From: Maricaulis parjimensis
GTDB taxonomy: Bacteria; Pseudomonadota; Alphaproteobacteria; Caulobacterales; Maricaulaceae
Direction: 5' to 3'
Assembly: GCF_016817355.1 (NCBI RefSeq)
Contig: NZ_JADOTT010000004.1
Coordinates: 124,001-188,000 of the forward strand
DNA: 64,000 bases
Shown: positions 17,431-26,572 of the stretch, in pieces
Position numbering within the stretch: the first letter of the stretch is position 1
Layout: each line of letters opens with the position of its first letter
Notes under the pieces: model-generated
What the model saw: only the letters and a program-made list of their open reading frames with translations
What the model was told of the DNA's origin: nothing
Databases searched by the model: none
Translations under genes and position numbers: made by a program

Positions 17431-17799
17431 ATGGCCAAGGCTGTGGGAATGGGTGGCGTGTTTTTCCGGTCGAAAGACCCCAAGGCACTCGCCGCTTGGT
17501 ATCAGACCCATCTGGGCATCAATCCGGCCCCGACCGGCATGGAAATGCAGCCCTGGGTGGGGACAGAGGGTGTCACCGTCTTCGCCCCCTTCAAGGCCGA
17601 CACGGAGTATTTCCCCGCCGGCAAGGCCTTCATGCTCAATTTCCGCGTGGATGACCTCACCGCCCTCACCGCCCAATTGCGCGAGGCCGGGATCGAAGTG
17701 ACCCACGAGATGGAAGAAGCCGGCCTTGGCAAATTCGCCCGCATCCACGACCCGGAAGGCAATCCGGTGGAGTTGTGGGAACCGCCGGTGGCGGATTGA
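17431..17799 (+). CDS. VOC (glyoxalase/dioxygenase fold) family protein
   Basis: A 122-aa single vicinal-oxygen-chelate domain made of two beta-alpha-beta-beta-beta units. The N-terminal half is GGVFFRSKDPKALAAWY and the C-terminal half ends with IHDPEGNPVELWEPP, whose Glu is the usual metal ligand. GLO1, fosfomycin-resistance and unknown-function proteins share this fold, and substrate cannot be assigned. The start has a GAGGGAGA site 5 bp upstream. It probably shares the oxidoreductase transcript and ends 19 bp before tRNA-Pro on the other strand. Confidence 0.8.
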   Translation: MAKAVGMGGVFFRSKDPKALAAWYQTHLGINPAPTGMEMQPWVGTEGVTVFAPFKADTEYFPAGKAFMLNFRVDDLTALTAQLREAGIEVTHEMEEAGLGKFARIHDPEGNPVELWEPPVAD

Positions 17800-17818
17800 T
17801 CCTGAAATCGGGAAGAAA

Positions 17819-17896
17819 TGGTCGGAGCGGCGAGATTCGAACTCGCGACCCCCGGTCCCCCAGACCGGTGCGCTAACCGGGCTGCGCCACGCTCCG
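17819..17896 (-). tRNA. tRNA-Pro, anticodon GGG
   Basis: The cloverleaf is readable on the minus strand. The acceptor stem is CGGAGCG/CGCTCCG. The anticodon stem is CCGGT/ACCGG around loop CTGGGGG (anticodon GGG, decoding CCC/CCU). The T arm is GCGAG-TTCGAAT-CTCGC, and CCA is encoded at the 3' end. It lies next to the merR-ihfA-fabH-plsX block. Confidence 0.95.
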
Positions 17897-18020
17897 ACAC
17901 TCTTTGTTGGACAGGCAGGCCCGTCCGATGGGGAGGCCGGTTATAGGGTGCAGTTTGCGGCTCGGCAACCAGCCTGTCAGCGCAAAATGCGGCTGACGGG
18001 TCCAGCCCCTCAAATCGCCT

Positions 18021-18485
18021 CTAATTGTGCGGTTCGATAGCTGCCTTGAGCTTGGCGCGGGCGCCTTCCAGATCGTCGAGAATATCCTGCAATTGGCGCT
18101 GGGGAGATCCGGCCGGGCGGGCGGGCTGCGGCCGCGGTTCGGGTCGCTCGATATCCGAGGCATCCACGGCCTGAGGCTCGGCCTGGGCGGCCACGGGCGA
18201 CGGCGCGCCATCCCCCAGCTCGAGGACGGAGGCCACGCCATTATCCTTGATGAATTTGCGGGCGCCCTTGATGGTGAACCCGTCCTCATAGAGGAGGCGT
18301 TTCACGCCGCGCAGCAATTGCAGGTCCTGCGGCCGGTAAAAGCGCCTTCCACCCGCCCGCTTGAGCGGGCTGATCTGCGGAAACTTGCTTTCCCAAAAGC
18401 GCAGCACATGGGCCGGGACGCCGATTTCGTCCGCGGCTTCAGAGATGGTCCGGAAGGCTTCCGGTGATTTCTTGCTGACCGACAT
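18021..18485 (-). CDS. MerR-family transcriptional regulator
   Basis: About 154 aa from [11 protein letters not shown] (ATG at 18485; an ATG two codons upstream is the alternative). The N-terminal winged helix-turn-helix is of the MerR type: [22 protein letters not shown], then [30 protein letters not shown]. The rest is a proline/glutamine-rich linker and a short C-terminal helix with no obvious ligand-binding cysteines. The gene regularly sits beside ihfA, fabH and plsX in alphaproteobacteria; its regulon is unknown. It ends 124 bp before tRNA-Pro and starts 55 bp after ihfA. Confidence 0.87.
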   Translation of the reverse strand: MSVSKKSPEAFRTISEAADEIGVPAHVLRFWESKFPQISPLKRAGGRRFYRPQDLQLLRGVKRLLYEDGFTIKGARKFIKDNGVASVLELGDGAPSPVAAQAEPQAVDASDIERPEPRPQPARPAGSPQRQLQDILDDLEGARAKLKAAIEPHN

Positions 18486-18540
18486 GATCACACCGCGCCA
18501 GCATCACCCCTGTTCTGTCCGGGCCAGACCCGTTTGAGGC

Positions 18541-18846
18541 CTAGTCCTTGGACAGGGACGAATCGACGCGCTCCTTGAGCACTTGCGATGGTTTGAACAC
18601 CAGCACACGGCGTTCCTCAATCGGCACTTCCACACCGGTTTTCGGATTGCGGCCAACGCGGCCACGCTTGTCCCGAAGCAGGAAGGAACCGAAGGATGAA
18701 AGCTTGACGTTCTCTCCGGAGGCCAGCGTGTCCGACACCATGGTCAGCACCGACTGGACCAGATCCGCAGATTCCTGCCGCGACAGACCGACTTCCTGAT
18801 AGACCGCTTCGGCCAGATCTGCTCGCGTTAAGGTTTTATCTGACAT
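18541..18846 (-). CDS. ihfA: Integration host factor alpha subunit
   Basis: A 101-aa HU/IHF-family DNA-bending protein. The alpha-subunit features are the start [21 protein letters not shown] and the beta-arm region [19 protein letters not shown], whose proline intercalates into [22 protein letters not shown] follows. It works with IhfB, not in this window, in nucleoid structure and transcription. A promoter-like pair lies 25-54 bp upstream. The gene stands between fabH and the merR-type gene on the same strand. Confidence 0.95.
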   Translation of the reverse strand: MSDKTLTRADLAEAVYQEVGLSRQESADLVQSVLTMVSDTLASGENVKLSSFGSFLLRDKRGRVGRNPKTGVEVPIEERRVLVFKPSQVLKERVDSSLSKD

Positions 18847-18870
18847 AGCTATCCCCGCATAGACGTAAAC

Positions 18871-18900
18871 AGGCTACGCCTCCCGGGGCCGTATCGTCAA
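18871..18900 (-). promoter_or_regulatory. Predicted promoter for ihfA
   Basis: On the minus strand a TTGACG (-35, 18900-18895) is followed after 18 bp by TAGCCT (-10, 18876-18871). It fits the Caulobacter-type TTGACG -35 element and points at ihfA. It would allow ihfA to be transcribed independently of plsX-fabH. Confidence 0.45.
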
Positions 18901-18958
18901 CGCCAAGACCTTGCAAAAAAGACTGAAATCACGCGCTTGCCGCAAAAAACTGCACGGA

Positions 18959-19933
18959 TCAGTAGCGAACCAGCGCTGCGCCCCAGGTAAATCCGCCGCC
19001 CAGCGCCTCCATCAGCACCAGATCCCCGCGCTTGATCCGGCCATCCTGGACGGCACGATCAAAGGCGAGCGGCACGGAGGCTGCGGAGGTATTGCCATGG
19101 TCCGCGACCGTGGAAATCACCTTCTCGGTCGGGATGGAGAGTTTACGGGCCACGCCTTCCAGAATGCGCTGATTGGCCTGGTGCGGCACGAACCAGTCGA
19201 TCTCCTCGATCGTCACACCGGCCCGGCCGGCGATCGTGGTCATGGATTCCGCGATATTGGTGACGGCATGGCGGAAAACCTGGTTCCCGATCATGCGCAA
19301 CTGCCCCACCGTGCCCGTGGAGGACGGACCGCCATCGACATGGAGGAGATCCTTGAAGCGGCCGTCGGAACGCAGATAGGTGCCCATTATGCCCGGGCTT
19401 GCCTCATCACCGGCATCCTGGCCCGTCAGAACCATGGCCCCGGCCCCATCCCCGAACAGGACGCATGTGGTCCGGTCAGTCCAGTCCAGAATGCGCGACA
19501 TGGTTTCGGCACCGACGACGATCGCCGTCTTGGCCTGACCCCGGGCAATCATGTTGTCGGCAACAGAGAGCGCGTAGACGAAACCCGTGCACACGGCCTG
19601 GACATCAAAGGCCGCGCCCTGCGTCGCGCCAAGGCGCGCCTGCAGCAGGGTTCCGACAGAGGGAAAGGTGAAATCCGGGGTCGTGGTGGCGACCACGATA
19701 AGATCAACGTCTTCGGCCGAAATACCGGCATCGTCCAGCGCCCGGCGGGCGGCTTGTTCCGCGAGATCGGCTGTGGTGACACCGTCTGGCGCGATATGGC
19801 GCTGGCGGATGCCGGTACGTTCACGGATCCAGCTATCGCTGGTGTCCACCATGGAGGAGATTTCCTCGTTGGTGAGAATACGCTCGGGCAGATAGGACCC
19901 GATCCCGGCAATGCGGGCCTTGAATTCGGTCAT
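18959..19933 (-). CDS. fabH: 3-oxoacyl-[acyl-carrier-protein] synthase III (FabH)
   Basis: A 324-aa condensing enzyme that starts fatty-acid synthesis by joining acetyl-CoA to malonyl-ACP. The catalytic triad is visible: C115 in DVQAVCTGFVYAL, His in WFVPHQANQRIL (about 250) and Asn in DHGNTSAASVP (about 280). The C-terminus GDLVLMEALGGGFTWGAALVRY is the family end. The start overlaps the plsX stop by 4 bp, the classical plsX-fabH unit linking phospholipid and fatty-acid synthesis. Confidence 0.96.
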   Translation of the reverse strand: MTEFKARIAGIGSYLPERILTNEEISSMVDTSDSWIRERTGIRQRHIAPDGVTTADLAEQAARRALDDAGISAEDVDLIVVATTTPDFTFPSVGTLLQARLGATQGAAFDVQAVCTGFVYALSVADNMIARGQAKTAIVVGAETMSRILDWTDRTTCVLFGDGAGAMVLTGQDAGDEASPGIMGTYLRSDGRFKDLLHVDGGPSSTGTVGQLRMIGNQVFRHAVTNIAESMTTIAGRAGVTIEEIDWFVPHQANQRILEGVARKLSIPTEKVISTVADHGNTSAASVPLAFDRAVQDGRIKRGDLVLMEALGGGFTWGAALVRY

Positions 19934-20985
19934 GAGGCCGCTGCCACATCCTGTTCTTCAGACTCGGCGAACTTGTCGAGATTCTTGCGAATCTCGGTCA
20001 TGAAGTCGCTTTGCGCCATGACATAGCCAAGACCGAGGGCCGAGGCGAACCCCTCCCCGTCTGCGCCGCCATGGCTTTTTACAACAATGCCTTTCAGGCC
20101 CAGCAGCACGCCGCCATTGATATAGCGTGGGTCCATGCGCTGGCGCAGCCGGTCGAGCGCGCCCAGCGACAACAGGCCGGCCGCCAGCTTGGCGGTCCAG
20201 GACGAGGTCAGCGCATCACGAACCCAGCCCGCCACCAGACGGGCCGTGCCCTCGGCGGTCTTCAGCGCGATATTGCCGGTGAAACCATCGGTCACGACGA
20301 CGTCGATATCGCCGGTGGAGATGTCATTGCCCTCGATGAAGCCCTTATAGGCCATGTCCAGACCGGAGGAGCGGATCAGCTGGTCCGCCTCACGCACCGT
20401 GTCATTCCCCTTGAGCTCTTCCTGCCCGACATTGAGCAGGCCGACGCTGGGATTTTCGCCGCCGAACACGGCGCGGTGATAGGCTTCGCCCAGAATGGCG
20501 AATTCGACGAGCTGGGTGGCGCCGCACTGCACGTTGGCACCGACATCGAGCACGACGGTATGACCTTTCGGCGTCGGCCAATTGGCCGAGATCGCCGGGC
20601 GGTGAACGCCCTTCTTCATGCGCAGGATGACTTTGGAAATCGCCATCAGAGCGCCGGTATTGCCTGAAGACACAACGGCTCCGGCCTCACCCGATTTCAC
20701 GCTCTGGATCGCATTCCACATGGAGGAACCGCGCGCCCGGCGCACCGCGTCGGACGGTTTGTCGGTCATCTGGACCAGCGTGTCGGTATGGCGAAGCTCG
20801 CACACGGCGGCCACTTTGGGGTGGGCCTCCAGCAAGGGTTTCAGCTGGGCCTCATCACCATGCAGGAGAAAACGGGCTTTCCGGTCCGGCCAGCGCTTGA
20901 GCGTATTGGCAATACCCTCAACAACAGCCTGCGGTCCGAGATCGCCCCCCATGGCGTCAACGGAGATCGTGGGGATACCTGTCAT
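19930..20985 (-). CDS. plsX: Phosphate acyltransferase PlsX
   Basis: This 351-aa peripheral membrane enzyme makes acyl-phosphate from acyl-ACP, the donor for PlsY in phosphatidic acid synthesis. Visible family segments are ISVDAMGGDLGPQAVVEG at the start, GSSMWNAIQSVKSGEAGAVV, SSGNTGALMAISK, VVLDVGANVQC and VVTDGFTGNIALKTAEG, with GVLLGLKGIVVKSHG near the end. In many alphaproteobacteria a DUF177 gene and rpmF precede plsX; here only about 100 bp separate it from the cytochrome bc1 chaperone gene, so they are absent from this site. It overlaps fabH by 4 bp. Confidence 0.95.
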   Translation of the reverse strand: MTGIPTISVDAMGGDLGPQAVVEGIANTLKRWPDRKARFLLHGDEAQLKPLLEAHPKVAAVCELRHTDTLVQMTDKPSDAVRRARGSSMWNAIQSVKSGEAGAVVSSGNTGALMAISKVILRMKKGVHRPAISANWPTPKGHTVVLDVGANVQCGATQLVEFAILGEAYHRAVFGGENPSVGLLNVGQEELKGNDTVREADQLIRSSGLDMAYKGFIEGNDISTGDIDVVVTDGFTGNIALKTAEGTARLVAGWVRDALTSSWTAKLAAGLLSLGALDRLRQRMDPRYINGGVLLGLKGIVVKSHGGADGEGFASALGLGYVMAQSDFMTEIRKNLDKFAESEEQDVAAAS

Positions 20986-21084
20986 GAGCTGCGATTGTAT
21001 GTCCCTGACAAAGGCGGCAGCCGCCCAAAAATGCCCGCGGAACTTAGACCATGCTTGGTCAGATGCAAGGCGGCAAGACCGTGC

Positions 21085-21621
21085 TCAGGCCGAGGGGAAG
21101 TCCGGATCGGCTCCGGCGATCAGGGCATCCGCCCCCTGCGCCTGCAGCGAGGCGAAGGCCGAATTGACGTATAGGGCAAGGCGTTCCGCCCGGGCATCCG
21201 GGCTTTCCTGGGCCAGCGTATTGCGCGACAGGACATCGATCAGGGCCGCACTGTCATCCTGCGCTTCGAGCGCCTCTCCCAAGGCCTTGGCCCGGCCGTA
21301 AAAGCCTTCCGCCATGAAGCGAATCTTCTTGCCCACGGCCGAGTCACCCACACCCAGCTCGCGCATAGCGGCATCGAAATCGTCGAACATGGCGTCGAAC
21401 AGGGCCTGGCTGACCGCCTTGCCCCGCGGATCCTCACCGCTTTGCAGGACCAGAACCACCAGGGCGGTGTGCAGGACGATCAGTTCAAACCGGCCGTCAA
21501 TCGTGTCCGGAACGCCGTCCTCACCATACAGGGCAGGCTGCCGGGCCGCCTCGACCACTTTGCGATGGAGCGCCTGGGCCGTACGCTTTTCGGGTTTGGG
21601 GGAAAACAGACCGCGCAACAT
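21085..21621 (-). CDS. Ubiquinol-cytochrome c chaperone (CBP3/UQCC1 family)
   Basis: About 178 aa from the ATG at 21621 (MLRGLFSPKPEKRT). It matches the UPF0174/CBP3 family, whose mitochondrial members help assemble cytochrome b of the bc1 complex. Landmarks are LHRKVVEAARQPALYGE, DTIDGRFELIVLHTALVV, GEDPRGKAVSQALFDAMFDD and FYGRAKALGEAL. The longer open frame upstream has no similarity and overlaps the divergent bamE gene. The placement beside bamE and plsX is the common alphaproteobacterial order. No bc1 genes are in the window. Confidence 0.87.
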   Translation of the reverse strand: MLRGLFSPKPEKRTAQALHRKVVEAARQPALYGEDGVPDTIDGRFELIVLHTALVVLVLQSGEDPRGKAVSQALFDAMFDDFDAAMRELGVGDSAVGKKIRFMAEGFYGRAKALGEALEAQDDSAALIDVLSRNTLAQESPDARAERLALYVNSAFASLQAQGADALIAGADPDFPSA

Positions 21622-21759
21622 GTGATTATGGGCTCCCAACAATCGGCGCTTGAAGCTAAGGTGCGCCTTGTTTAGGTCAAGACATGGCGGCAGGCCGGTT
21701 GCGACCTTGCTGCTGTCCACGTCCGGCATGTCGCCGGAACGGCAAGGAGTTCGGTTTAC

Positions 21760-22254
21760 ATGAAGCGTCGCCTCAGTGTCTCCCTTCTGGTGCTGGCCTG
21801 TGCTCTGGGAGCCTCCGCCTGCAACCCGGTCCTGCGCTCGCACGGCTATCGCTATGCCATCCAGGAAGAACCGAACATCACGCCGGAAGAAGACACGCAG
21901 GACACCGTGCTGGCGCGTCTCGGCAATCCGTCGACCCGCGGCACGTTTGAAGAGAACACCTGGTATTACATCTCCACGACGCGCGAGAGCCTGGCCTATC
22001 TGCGCCCGGTGACGCGCGACCGCCGCATCATTGCCGTCAGCTTTGACGACACCGGCGTGGTCGAGACCGTGGCCGAATACTCGCTGGAAGATGGCCGTCT
22101 GGTCGCCTATGCCGGCCGCGAAACCCCGACCCGGGGCCGCGAGCTGACCTTCATCGAACAGATCCTCGGCAATGTCGGCCGTCTGCCGACCGAACAATTC
22201 GGCGGCGAGCAGAACCTGCCCGGCGGCGCCGGCGGTCCGCGCCGGGATCAATAG
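21760..22254 (+). CDS. bamE: Outer membrane assembly lipoprotein BamE (SmpA/OmlA)
   Basis: A 164-aa lipoprotein of the BAM machine that folds beta-barrels into the outer membrane. The signal peptide ends in a lipobox (GASAC, C21). The core has the BamE pattern: an N-terminal ITPEEDTQDTVLARLGNPSTRG helix-turn, TWYYIST, and RRIIAVSFDDTGVVETV. A disordered glycine/proline-rich tail follows, with a longer C-terminus than the enteric protein (113 aa). It is divergent from the CBP3-like gene across 138 bp and ends before a strong terminator. Confidence 0.92.
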   Translation: MKRRLSVSLLVLACALGASACNPVLRSHGYRYAIQEEPNITPEEDTQDTVLARLGNPSTRGTFEENTWYYISTTRESLAYLRPVTRDRRIIAVSFDDTGVVETVAEYSLEDGRLVAYAGRETPTRGRELTFIEQILGNVGRLPTEQFGGEQNLPGGAGGPRRDQ

Positions 22255-22287
22255 ATTCCACGTCACACAACGCTTCAGCGCATCAAT

Positions 22288-22315
22288 GCCCCGGCTCTCA
22301 CAGGCCGGGGCTTTT
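22288..22315 (+). terminator. Rho-independent terminator of bamE
   Basis: Stem GCCCCGGC-like arms (GCCCCGGCTCTCACAGGCCG and the closing GGGGC) are followed by TTTTGTTGTT, 34 bp after the bamE stop. Confidence 0.85.
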
Positions 22316-22427
22316 GTTGTTGGCCGCTTTGCTCGCACAGTTCCGACAGTCTCGCCGGCTCCATTTTTCCCGTTCCGGCCACACCATTTTTGACTAATGT
22401 TTGCTGATTGCATCCTGGGAGGGAAAC

Positions 22428-23639
22428 ATGACGCAATCCGAAATGGTAATGAACACCTGGACACAGATTGCCGGGTGGACAAACCAATACAGTCCGAACC
22501 GAAGGTCGGGTCATGACTACGGTCCGACCTATATTCCGGTCGGCCTCATGCGGCCGAACCCGGACCGGTTGGAAGCCTTTGGCTTCAAGCACTTTTTCAT
22601 TCCTTATCAAAAAGACACATGGCAGGTCAGTCACCAGTGGATGGACCGGTCTGCTGAAGGCGAAAACGCCGACGATGCCTATAAATACTGGTCCAAAGCT
22701 GAAGGCCTCGGTCCGGACCGGGACAAGCCCTTGTCAGATCCGATCCTGAGAGACCCGCGCTTCATGACCGTTGGCTACAAGTCCAATGGCGCATTGGAAG
22801 CCTTCGTGGCAATCGGAGGCACGGTCTACCATTCCTGGTCGGATTCAGGCAGCGCGACGGGGTGGGCCGAATGGACCAAACTCAAATATCTTGGTGGCCA
22901 CATCTCCAAGGTACAGGTCGTCTCCAATCAAGACGGGCGCCTTGAGATATTCGCCAAGGTCGATGCTGTCGATATCTACCATGCCTTCGCGGGGCCTGGC
23001 GGATGGACGGACTGGTCGCCCATGCATGCCGGCGGCGGCGTCGCCTATGACTGGACGGTGGGCACCAATGGCGATGGACGCCTGGAACTCTTCTTCATCG
23101 ATGGAGGCGGGATGGTCTGGCACAAATACCAGAACACACCGAACGGTGTTTGGAGCGATTGGCATCAGCTGGGCGATCCCAACGTCGATCTGGGGACAGC
23201 AGCCCTGACCACCGTGACGGATGCACAAGGCCATATCCATCTGTTCGTGGCAACGGGCCGGGACGAAAATTGCGTCAAAATCAATGTCCAGAACAGCGGA
23301 GAAACCGGTTGGACCGGGTGGCAGAGCCCTAACCCCAAAATCACTGCCGATACGGTTCTTCATCCCACGATCCGCCCGCTTTCGGCGGCCCGGCATCCCG
23401 TCACAGGTTCACTTTATCTGGCCGTCGTGGCCGACAATAACGTCAAACTCCACTATCTCGTCGATGGTAGCACAGACTGGAAAATGCAGGACAATGTAAA
23501 ATTGCCCAAACCACCAGTCGCCTCTCCTCCTACACTGACAGCTACACAGGATGGCATTGCCCTCCTGGCGCGCTCCACGCCCGAAGTCGACCGTATCGAC
23601 TCCGATTTTGTCTGGTTCATCCCCGCAGTCGGTGATTGA
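22428..23639 (+). CDS. PLL-like beta-propeller lectin (DUF346/tectonin-type repeats)
   Basis: 403 aa from the ATG at 22428, which has a GGGAGGGAAAC ribosome binding site. There is no signal peptide or membrane segment. It is built of about seven blades of 45-50 residues. The clearest contain DGRLEIFAKVDAVDIYHAF then GGWTDWSPM, DGRLELFFIDGGGMVWHKY then GVWSDWHQLG, and GHIHLFVATG then GWTGWQSP. This matches the DGRLEvF / WHxxQ / WsxW pattern of the Photorhabdus PLL lectin family, which binds fucose or O-methylated glycans. Codons look more A/T-rich than the neighbours by eye. It is isolated between two terminators, consistent with acquisition. Sugar specificity and export route are unknown. Confidence 0.72.
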   Translation: MTQSEMVMNTWTQIAGWTNQYSPNRRSGHDYGPTYIPVGLMRPNPDRLEAFGFKHFFIPYQKDTWQVSHQWMDRSAEGENADDAYKYWSKAEGLGPDRDKPLSDPILRDPRFMTVGYKSNGALEAFVAIGGTVYHSWSDSGSATGWAEWTKLKYLGGHISKVQVVSNQDGRLEIFAKVDAVDIYHAFAGPGGWTDWSPMHAGGGVAYDWTVGTNGDGRLELFFIDGGGMVWHKYQNTPNGVWSDWHQLGDPNVDLGTAALTTVTDAQGHIHLFVATGRDENCVKINVQNSGETGWTGWQSPNPKITADTVLHPTIRPLSAARHPVTGSLYLAVVADNNVKLHYLVDGSTDWKMQDNVKLPKPPVASPPTLTATQDGIALLARSTPEVDRIDSDFVWFIPAVGD

Positions 23640-23660
23640 TGCCCTCTTGCTCGCATAGGA

Positions 23661-23690
23661 AAGCCCCGGTCCTGACCGACCGGGGCTTTT
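23661..23690. terminator. Bidirectional terminator between the lectin gene and hppA
   Basis: Stem AAGCCCCGGTC / GACCGGGGCTT with a short loop and TTTT on the plus side. The minus side reads into AAAAGCCCC...GGGGCTTT. It serves the two convergent genes. Confidence 0.85.
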
Positions 23691-23712
23691 CCCTTGCGTG
23701 TGACGTGTCGGC

Positions 23713-25815
23713 CTAGTGGCCGGTCACGCCTTTGGCCAGGAAGGCCAGGAGGAGCAAGGCCACGATATTCGTGATCTTGATCATCGGGTTCACGGCCGGA
23801 CCGGCGGTGTCCTTGTAGGGATCACCGACGGTGTCACCGGTCACCGAGGCCTTGTGGGCTTCGGATCCCTTGCCGCCATGATTGCCGTCCTCAATATACT
23901 TCTTGGCATTGTCCCAGGCACCGCCGCCAACGGTCATGGAGACCGCGACGAAGAGCCCGTTGACGATCACGCCCAGAAGCATGGCCCCGACAGCGGCCAG
24001 CGCCTGTTCCTGGCTCGAAATGCCCAGGATGACGAAGTAGAGGATGATCGGCGACAGGACCGGCAGCAGGGAGGGCACGATCATTTCGCGGATCGCCGAG
24101 CGGGTCAGGATATCCACGGCGCGGCCGTAATCCGGCTTCGCCTTGAACTCCATGATGCCCGGGATTTCCTTGAACTGGCGGCGCACTTCCGCCACGACCG
24201 AGGTCGCAGCCCGGCCGACCGCCATCATCGACATGCCGCCGAAGAGGTAGGGCAGCAAACCGCCAAACAGCAGGCCGACGATCACATAGGGATTCTCCAG
24301 GGAGAAGTCCGGATCGAGGCCGAGCAGGTGTTCCACATCCGTCGTATAGGCCGCGAAGAGGACCAGGGCACCCAGACCGGCAGAGCCGATCGCATAACCC
24401 TTGGTGACAGCCTTCGTGGTATTGCCCACCGCGTCCAGCGTGTCCGTGGTCTCGCGGACATTGTCCTCCAGACCCGCCATTTCCGCGATACCGCCGGCAT
24501 TGTCCGTCACCGGACCGAAGGCATCGAGCGCCACGATCATCCCGGCCAGGGCCAGCATGGTGGTCACCGCAATGGCAATGCCGAACAGGCCGGCCAGATT
24601 ATAGGTGACGACGATCCCGACAATGATGATCAGGGCCGGCAGCGCCGTCGCTTCCAGCGACACGGCCAGACCCTGGATCACATTCGTGCCATGGCCGGAC
24701 TCCGACGCTTTCGCGACCGACTTCACCGGACGATAGCCTGTACCGGTATAGTATTCCGTCACCCAGATGATGGCGGCGGTCACGGCCAGGCCGACAATGC
24801 CGGAGATGAAGAGGTTCTGACCGGTGATCATGCGATCCCCGACCATGCCGATATCACCCATGCCGTTCGGCAGGGCGTAGGTCGTGGCCAGCCAGACACC
24901 GCCGATCGACAGTACGCCGGCCGCGATCAGCCCCTTGTAGAGCGCGCCCATCACATTGGTGGACTTGCCCAGGGAGACAAAGAAGGTGCCGATGATGGAG
25001 GTCACGATGCAGACCGCGGCAATCGCCAGCGGATAAGCCATCAGGGCCGGTCCCATCTCTCCGGCGAAGAAGATCGAGGCAAGCACCATGGTGGCCACAA
25101 CGGTCACTGCATAGGTCTCGAACAAGTCCGCTGCCATGCCGGCACAGTCACCGACATTATCGCCCACATTGTCGGCAATGGTGGCGGCGTTGCGCGGATC
25201 ATCTTCCGGGATGCCGGCTTCGATCTTGCCGACCATGTCCCCGCCGACATCCGCACCCTTGGTGAAGATACCGCCGCCCAGACGCGCAAAGATCGAGATC
25301 AGCGAGGCCCCGAAGCCCAGGGCAACCAGGGAGTCGATCACGACCCGGTCCCCGCTGGCATGACCCATTCCGCTTGTGAGAATCCAGAAATATCCGGCCA
25401 CGCCGAGGAGAGCGAGACCGGCAACGAGCATGCCGGTGACGGCGCCCGAGCGGAAGGCGATGCTGAGACCTGCTGCAAGGCTGGTCGAAGCGGCCTGGGT
25501 GGTCCGCACATTGGCGCGCACAGAGACGAGCATGCCGATAAATCCGGCTGCGCCCGACAACAAGGCGCCCACTGCAAAGCCCAGTGCGACTTCCCAACCG
25601 AGGAAAACCGCAATGAGGATGCAGACGATGACGCCGACAATGGCAATGGTTGTGTACTGGCGCTTGAGATATGCGTTTGCGCCTTCCTGAATGGCCGATG
25701 CAATTTCCTGCATCTTTTCGCTGCCGGCACTGGCTCCCATCAGACGTTGTGTCTGGACGACTCCGTAGATGATCGCGAGCACGGCGGCTGCAATGGCCAA
25801 CAAAATTATGTTCAT
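23713..25815 (-). CDS. hppA: Membrane-bound proton-pumping pyrophosphatase, potassium-independent type
   Basis: A 700-aa polytopic membrane enzyme (about 16 helices) that couples PPi hydrolysis to proton export. The start is the ATG at 25815 ([14 protein letters not shown]); the upstream open frame has no similarity. Catalytic segments are [56 protein letters not shown], and [19 protein letters not shown] at the C-terminus. Lys468 in [16 protein letters not shown] is the residue that marks the K+-independent class (Ala in K+-dependent enzymes). It stands alone with its own 200-bp upstream region and a shared terminator. Confidence 0.95.
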   Translation of the reverse strand: MNIILLAIAAAVLAIIYGVVQTQRLMGASAGSEKMQEIASAIQEGANAYLKRQYTTIAIVGVIVCILIAVFLGWEVALGFAVGALLSGAAGFIGMLVSVRANVRTTQAASTSLAAGLSIAFRSGAVTGMLVAGLALLGVAGYFWILTSGMGHASGDRVVIDSLVALGFGASLISIFARLGGGIFTKGADVGGDMVGKIEAGIPEDDPRNAATIADNVGDNVGDCAGMAADLFETYAVTVVATMVLASIFFAGEMGPALMAYPLAIAAVCIVTSIIGTFFVSLGKSTNVMGALYKGLIAAGVLSIGGVWLATTYALPNGMGDIGMVGDRMITGQNLFISGIVGLAVTAAIIWVTEYYTGTGYRPVKSVAKASESGHGTNVIQGLAVSLEATALPALIIIVGIVVTYNLAGLFGIAIAVTTMLALAGMIVALDAFGPVTDNAGGIAEMAGLEDNVRETTDTLDAVGNTTKAVTKGYAIGSAGLGALVLFAAYTTDVEHLLGLDPDFSLENPYVIVGLLFGGLLPYLFGGMSMMAVGRAATSVVAEVRRQFKEIPGIMEFKAKPDYGRAVDILTRSAIREMIVPSLLPVLSPIILYFVILGISSQEQALAAVGAMLLGVIVNGLFVAVSMTVGGGAWDNAKKYIEDGNHGGKGSEAHKASVTGDTVGDPYKDTAGPAVNPMIKITNIVALLLLAFLAKGVTGH

Positions 25816-26017
25816 GGCTTCCTGCCCCGTTTCTTCACTTCTATTTTTAGTCTTGGAAGGAAAGAGGGAAGCATACGCGTGAGAACCACGCCAACCTCTG
25901 CATGCCCCCCGCATTTTGTTATCATTATGCTAGAGACTATGCATAAGACACACGGGCGACGCAACAGACTGTATTAAGCCTGAAAATTCAATTGGTTGGG
26001 GAAATTTTCTAGACGGG

Positions 26018-26536
26018 CTAGCGGCGCAGGAGACGCGTATCGGAGGCCCGAATCTCGACCCAGTCGATCGAATTGGCGCCATAGAAGTCCTGCAGCACCT
26101 CCTGCCACAGTTCGATCGCCCGTTCCTCGTCAAGCCCACTGCCGTCTTCTGTCGAGACCGGCGTGCGATAGCAGGCCCGCACCAGCGCATCGAGCGCGAA
26201 GTGGAAATTCTCCTGCATGTCCCAGACATTCTGCCCGTCCGTCGCACGAACGCGGACATTCACATAGGCAAAGCCGGTCAGACGGCCATGCGAGGACAGC
26301 GGCACCACTAGCGCCGGCAGGTTGAAGGCGCGCGGATCGTCATCCTCTTCTGCATCCGCATCAGCATCCTCTTCAGAATCGCTGCGATTGAAGAAAAGCG
26401 AAAACCGGTTGCCACTCTGCTGGGAGGAGGATCCATGACCGCTGCTGGGAGGCGGTTCAGCACCACCCCCGCCCAGGGCATGGGCGCCGGCGCTCACAAG
26501 GAGCGACATCAGAAATGCGAGCCAGATACGGGTCAT
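26018..26536 (-). CDS. Small secreted protein of unknown function downstream of thiL
   Basis: About 172 aa from MTRIWLAFLMSLLVSAGAHA, a Sec-type signal peptide with probable cleavage after AHA. A glycine/serine/glutamine-rich and then Asp/Glu-rich low-complexity segment (about 25-75) precedes a conserved-looking domain: FNLPALVVPLSSHGRLTGFAYVNVRV, then HFALDALVRACYRTPVS. The domain pattern faintly recalls FliL (an FNLPxLVVPL-like strand and a soluble alpha/beta part), but no FliL membrane anchor remains and I do not assign it. It follows thiL by 36 bp and probably shares its transcript. Confidence 0.65.
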   Translation of the reverse strand: MTRIWLAFLMSLLVSAGAHALGGGGAEPPPSSGHGSSSQQSGNRFSLFFNRSDSEEDADADAEEDDDPRAFNLPALVVPLSSHGRLTGFAYVNVRVRATDGQNVWDMQENFHFALDALVRACYRTPVSTEDGSGLDEERAIELWQEVLQDFYGANSIDWVEIRASDTRLLRR

Positions 26537-26572
26537 GCGAGGATCTCCTGTCCCCACACTGGCAGATCCGCC

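Noticed and set aside
23716-25977. 753-codon plus-strand frame opposite hppA
   Set aside because: Antisense shadow of the certain hppA gene; His/Asp/Gln-rich low complexity with no recognisable domain.
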